Made by a program: the position numbers and the translations under genes | Notes under the pieces: model-generated | Databases searched by the model: none | What the model was told of the DNA's origin: nothing | What the model saw: only the letters and a program-made list of their open reading frames with translations | Part shown: positions 7,214 to 7,664 of the stretch, piece by piece | Position numbering within the stretch: position 1 is the stretch's first letter | Layout: every line of letters begins with the position of its first letter | NCBI GenBank assembly: GCA_903924185.1 | Contig: CAIYAN010000121.1 | Span: 1-7,664 of the forward strand | DNA: 7,664 bases | Direction of reading: 5' to 3' | Source: an uncultured Opitutia bacterium | Lineage (GTDB): Bacteria; Verrucomicrobiota; Verrucomicrobiia; Opitutales; UBA953

Positions 7214-7227
7214 GATCCTCTGTGTCT
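7208..7227 (+). repeat. Two-copy 10-base direct repeat at the right end of the hairpin
   Basis: CTTTGTGATC (7208-7217) and CTCTGTGTCT (7218-7227) are adjacent 10-base units sharing CTnTGTG. The first overlaps the right terminus of the 80-nt hairpin. With only two diverged copies this is weak, and its role is unknown. Confidence 0.4.
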
Positions 7228-7233
7228 TTCCCG

Positions 7234-7267
7234 CTACCCTCCACCTGAGGCTGCCACCCGCCACCCG
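7234..7267. repeat. Degenerate heptamer repeats, patch A
   Basis: Units with consensus CYACCYG lie end to end: CTACCCT (7234-7240) and CCACCTG (7241-7247), a 6-base interruption, then CCACCCG twice (7254-7260, 7261-7267). A similar heptamer patch occurs again at 7326-7346. The pattern resembles short tandem heptamer repeats known from some bacterial intergenic regions; no function can be assigned. Confidence 0.5.
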
Positions 7268-7278
7268 ATATGGATGCG

Positions 7279-7310
7279 CTAGGGCAGCACGCGGTGCTGC
7301 CCCTACCTAG
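7279..7310. repeat. REP-like palindrome, unit 4 (possible dapB terminator)
   Basis: CTAGGG (7279-7284) leads into a perfect 9-bp inverted repeat: GGGCAGCAC at 7282-7290, loop GCG, and GTGCTGCCC at 7294-7302, then CTACCTAG. CTAG occurs at both outer ends (7279-7282, 7307-7310). Its stem differs from unit 1 at one pair near the base (G-C replaces A-T), allowing for a one-base offset in the lead-in. It lies about 50 bases downstream of the dapB stop on the minus strand and could end that transcript, although no strong U-tract follows. Confidence 0.8.
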
Positions 7311-7325
7311 TCGCTTGCGATTTTC

Positions 7326-7346
7326 CTAACCGCCAACCGCTACCCG
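7326..7346. repeat. Degenerate heptamer repeats, patch B
   Basis: Three adjacent heptamers CTAACCG (7326-7332), CCAACCG (7333-7339) and CTACCCG (7340-7346) share consensus CYAMCCG, reading CGGKTRG on the minus strand. The following bases to the dapB stop (CTTCTACCTAACGC) look like further decayed copies. This matches patch A in period and composition. Confidence 0.55.
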
Positions 7347-7360
7347 CTTCTACCTAACGC

Positions 7361-7664
7361 TTACTTCAGTCCCAGAACGTCTTCCATCCCGTAGAGGCCG
7401 GCGGGCTGGGACTTCAGCCAGCGGGCGGCGCGGACGGCACCACGCGCGAAGATCTCGCGGTTGGAGGCCTTGTGCGTGAGTTCGAGGCGTTCGCCTTCCG
7501 CAGCGAAGAGGACGGTGTGGTCACCGACGACGTCGCCGCCGCGGATGGCGTGCACGCCAATCTCATTGAGCGGGCGTTCGCCGACCAAGCCTTCCCGGCC
7601 GTGCTTAAGGGCTTCCTTGGCGAGCTGGCGTTCTTCGAGCAAAATCTTGAGGAGCGTTTCGGCC
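7361..7664 (-). CDS. dapB: 4-hydroxy-tetrahydrodipicolinate reductase, C-terminal part (start beyond window)
   Basis: The minus strand is open from the right edge to TAA at 7363-7361, giving the last 100 residues of DapB. DapB reduces the dapA product with NAD(P)H in the diaminopimelate/lysine pathway, which also supplies the peptidoglycan cross-linking residue. Conserved C-terminal segments are visible: NEIGVHAIRGGDVVGDHTV, ERLELTHKASNREIFARGA and the terminal GLYGMEDVLGL. The first complete residues (AETLLK) should lie just after the family's SGTA motif, so about 60% of the protein, including the nucleotide-binding domain, lies outside the window. A TTG at 7642 could be read as a start, but the homologous frame continues upstream of it. 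The gene is convergent with ruvA across the repeat-rich region. Confidence 0.95.
   Translation of the reverse strand, partial: AETLLKILLEERQLAKEALKHGREGLVGERPLNEIGVHAIRGGDVVGDHTVLFAAEGERLELTHKASNREIFARGAVRAARWLKSQPAGLYGMEDVLGLK

Noticed and set aside
7311..7320. TCGCTTGCGA followed by TTTT as an intrinsic terminator
   Set aside because: A 4-bp stem with a 2-nt loop is too small, and on the relevant dapB strand the T-run lies on the wrong side.
7007..7360. The palindromes read as a CRISPR array
   Set aside because: The units differ in sequence and spacing, are self-complementary through the stem, and there are no regular unique spacers or cas genes.
7007..7360. A tRNA or small protein gene in the ruvA-dapB gap
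   Set aside because: I found no cloverleaf with a TTC-type T-loop. The short open frames here are low-complexity readings of the repeats.

Overview
The window looks like a chromosomal segment of a GC-rich Gram-negative bacterium, most likely a verrucomicrobiote (an Opitutae-like lineage is my best guess) and less likely a planctomycete. The reasons are a paired DUF1501 / PSCyt1-PSCyt2-PSD1 gene set (families greatly expanded in Planctomycetota and Verrucomicrobiota), an LptF/LptG permease implying LPS export, no Shine-Dalgarno sequence at any visible start, and an intergenic region packed with short GC-rich palindromes. The taxonomic call rests on gene families only.

Layout, left to right. 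(1) 1-3944, minus strand: a tight two-gene unit in which a Sec-exported, c-type-heme PSD1-family protein (1431-3944) is followed after three bases by a Tat-exported DUF1501 protein (1-1427, its last few codons cut off by the window edge). Both should act outside the cytoplasm, probably together; the biochemical function of the pair is unknown to me. (2) 3945-4097: a divergent intergenic region holding the control sequences of the leftward and rightward units. (3) 4098-7006, plus strand: an apparent operon of an LptF/LptG-type LPS-export permease, an RlmI-like rRNA methyltransferase starting one base after it, and ruvA 31 bases further on. These are housekeeping functions (envelope, ribosome, Holliday-junction branch migration) with no obvious mechanistic link. 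(4) 7007-7360: a gene-free convergent intergenic region. It contains four REP-like palindromes with similar but covarying stems, one 80-nt near-continuous hairpin, and two patches of degenerate heptamer repeats. (5) 7361-7664, minus strand: the C-terminal 100 residues of dapB (lysine/diaminopimelate synthesis), open at the right edge.

Most of the window is ordinary. The least explained parts are the repeat-rich region between ruvA and dapB, the 8-G tract inside the permease gene, and the function of the PSD1/DUF1501 pair. I see no tRNA, rRNA, CRISPR array, insertion sequence, phage gene or defence gene.
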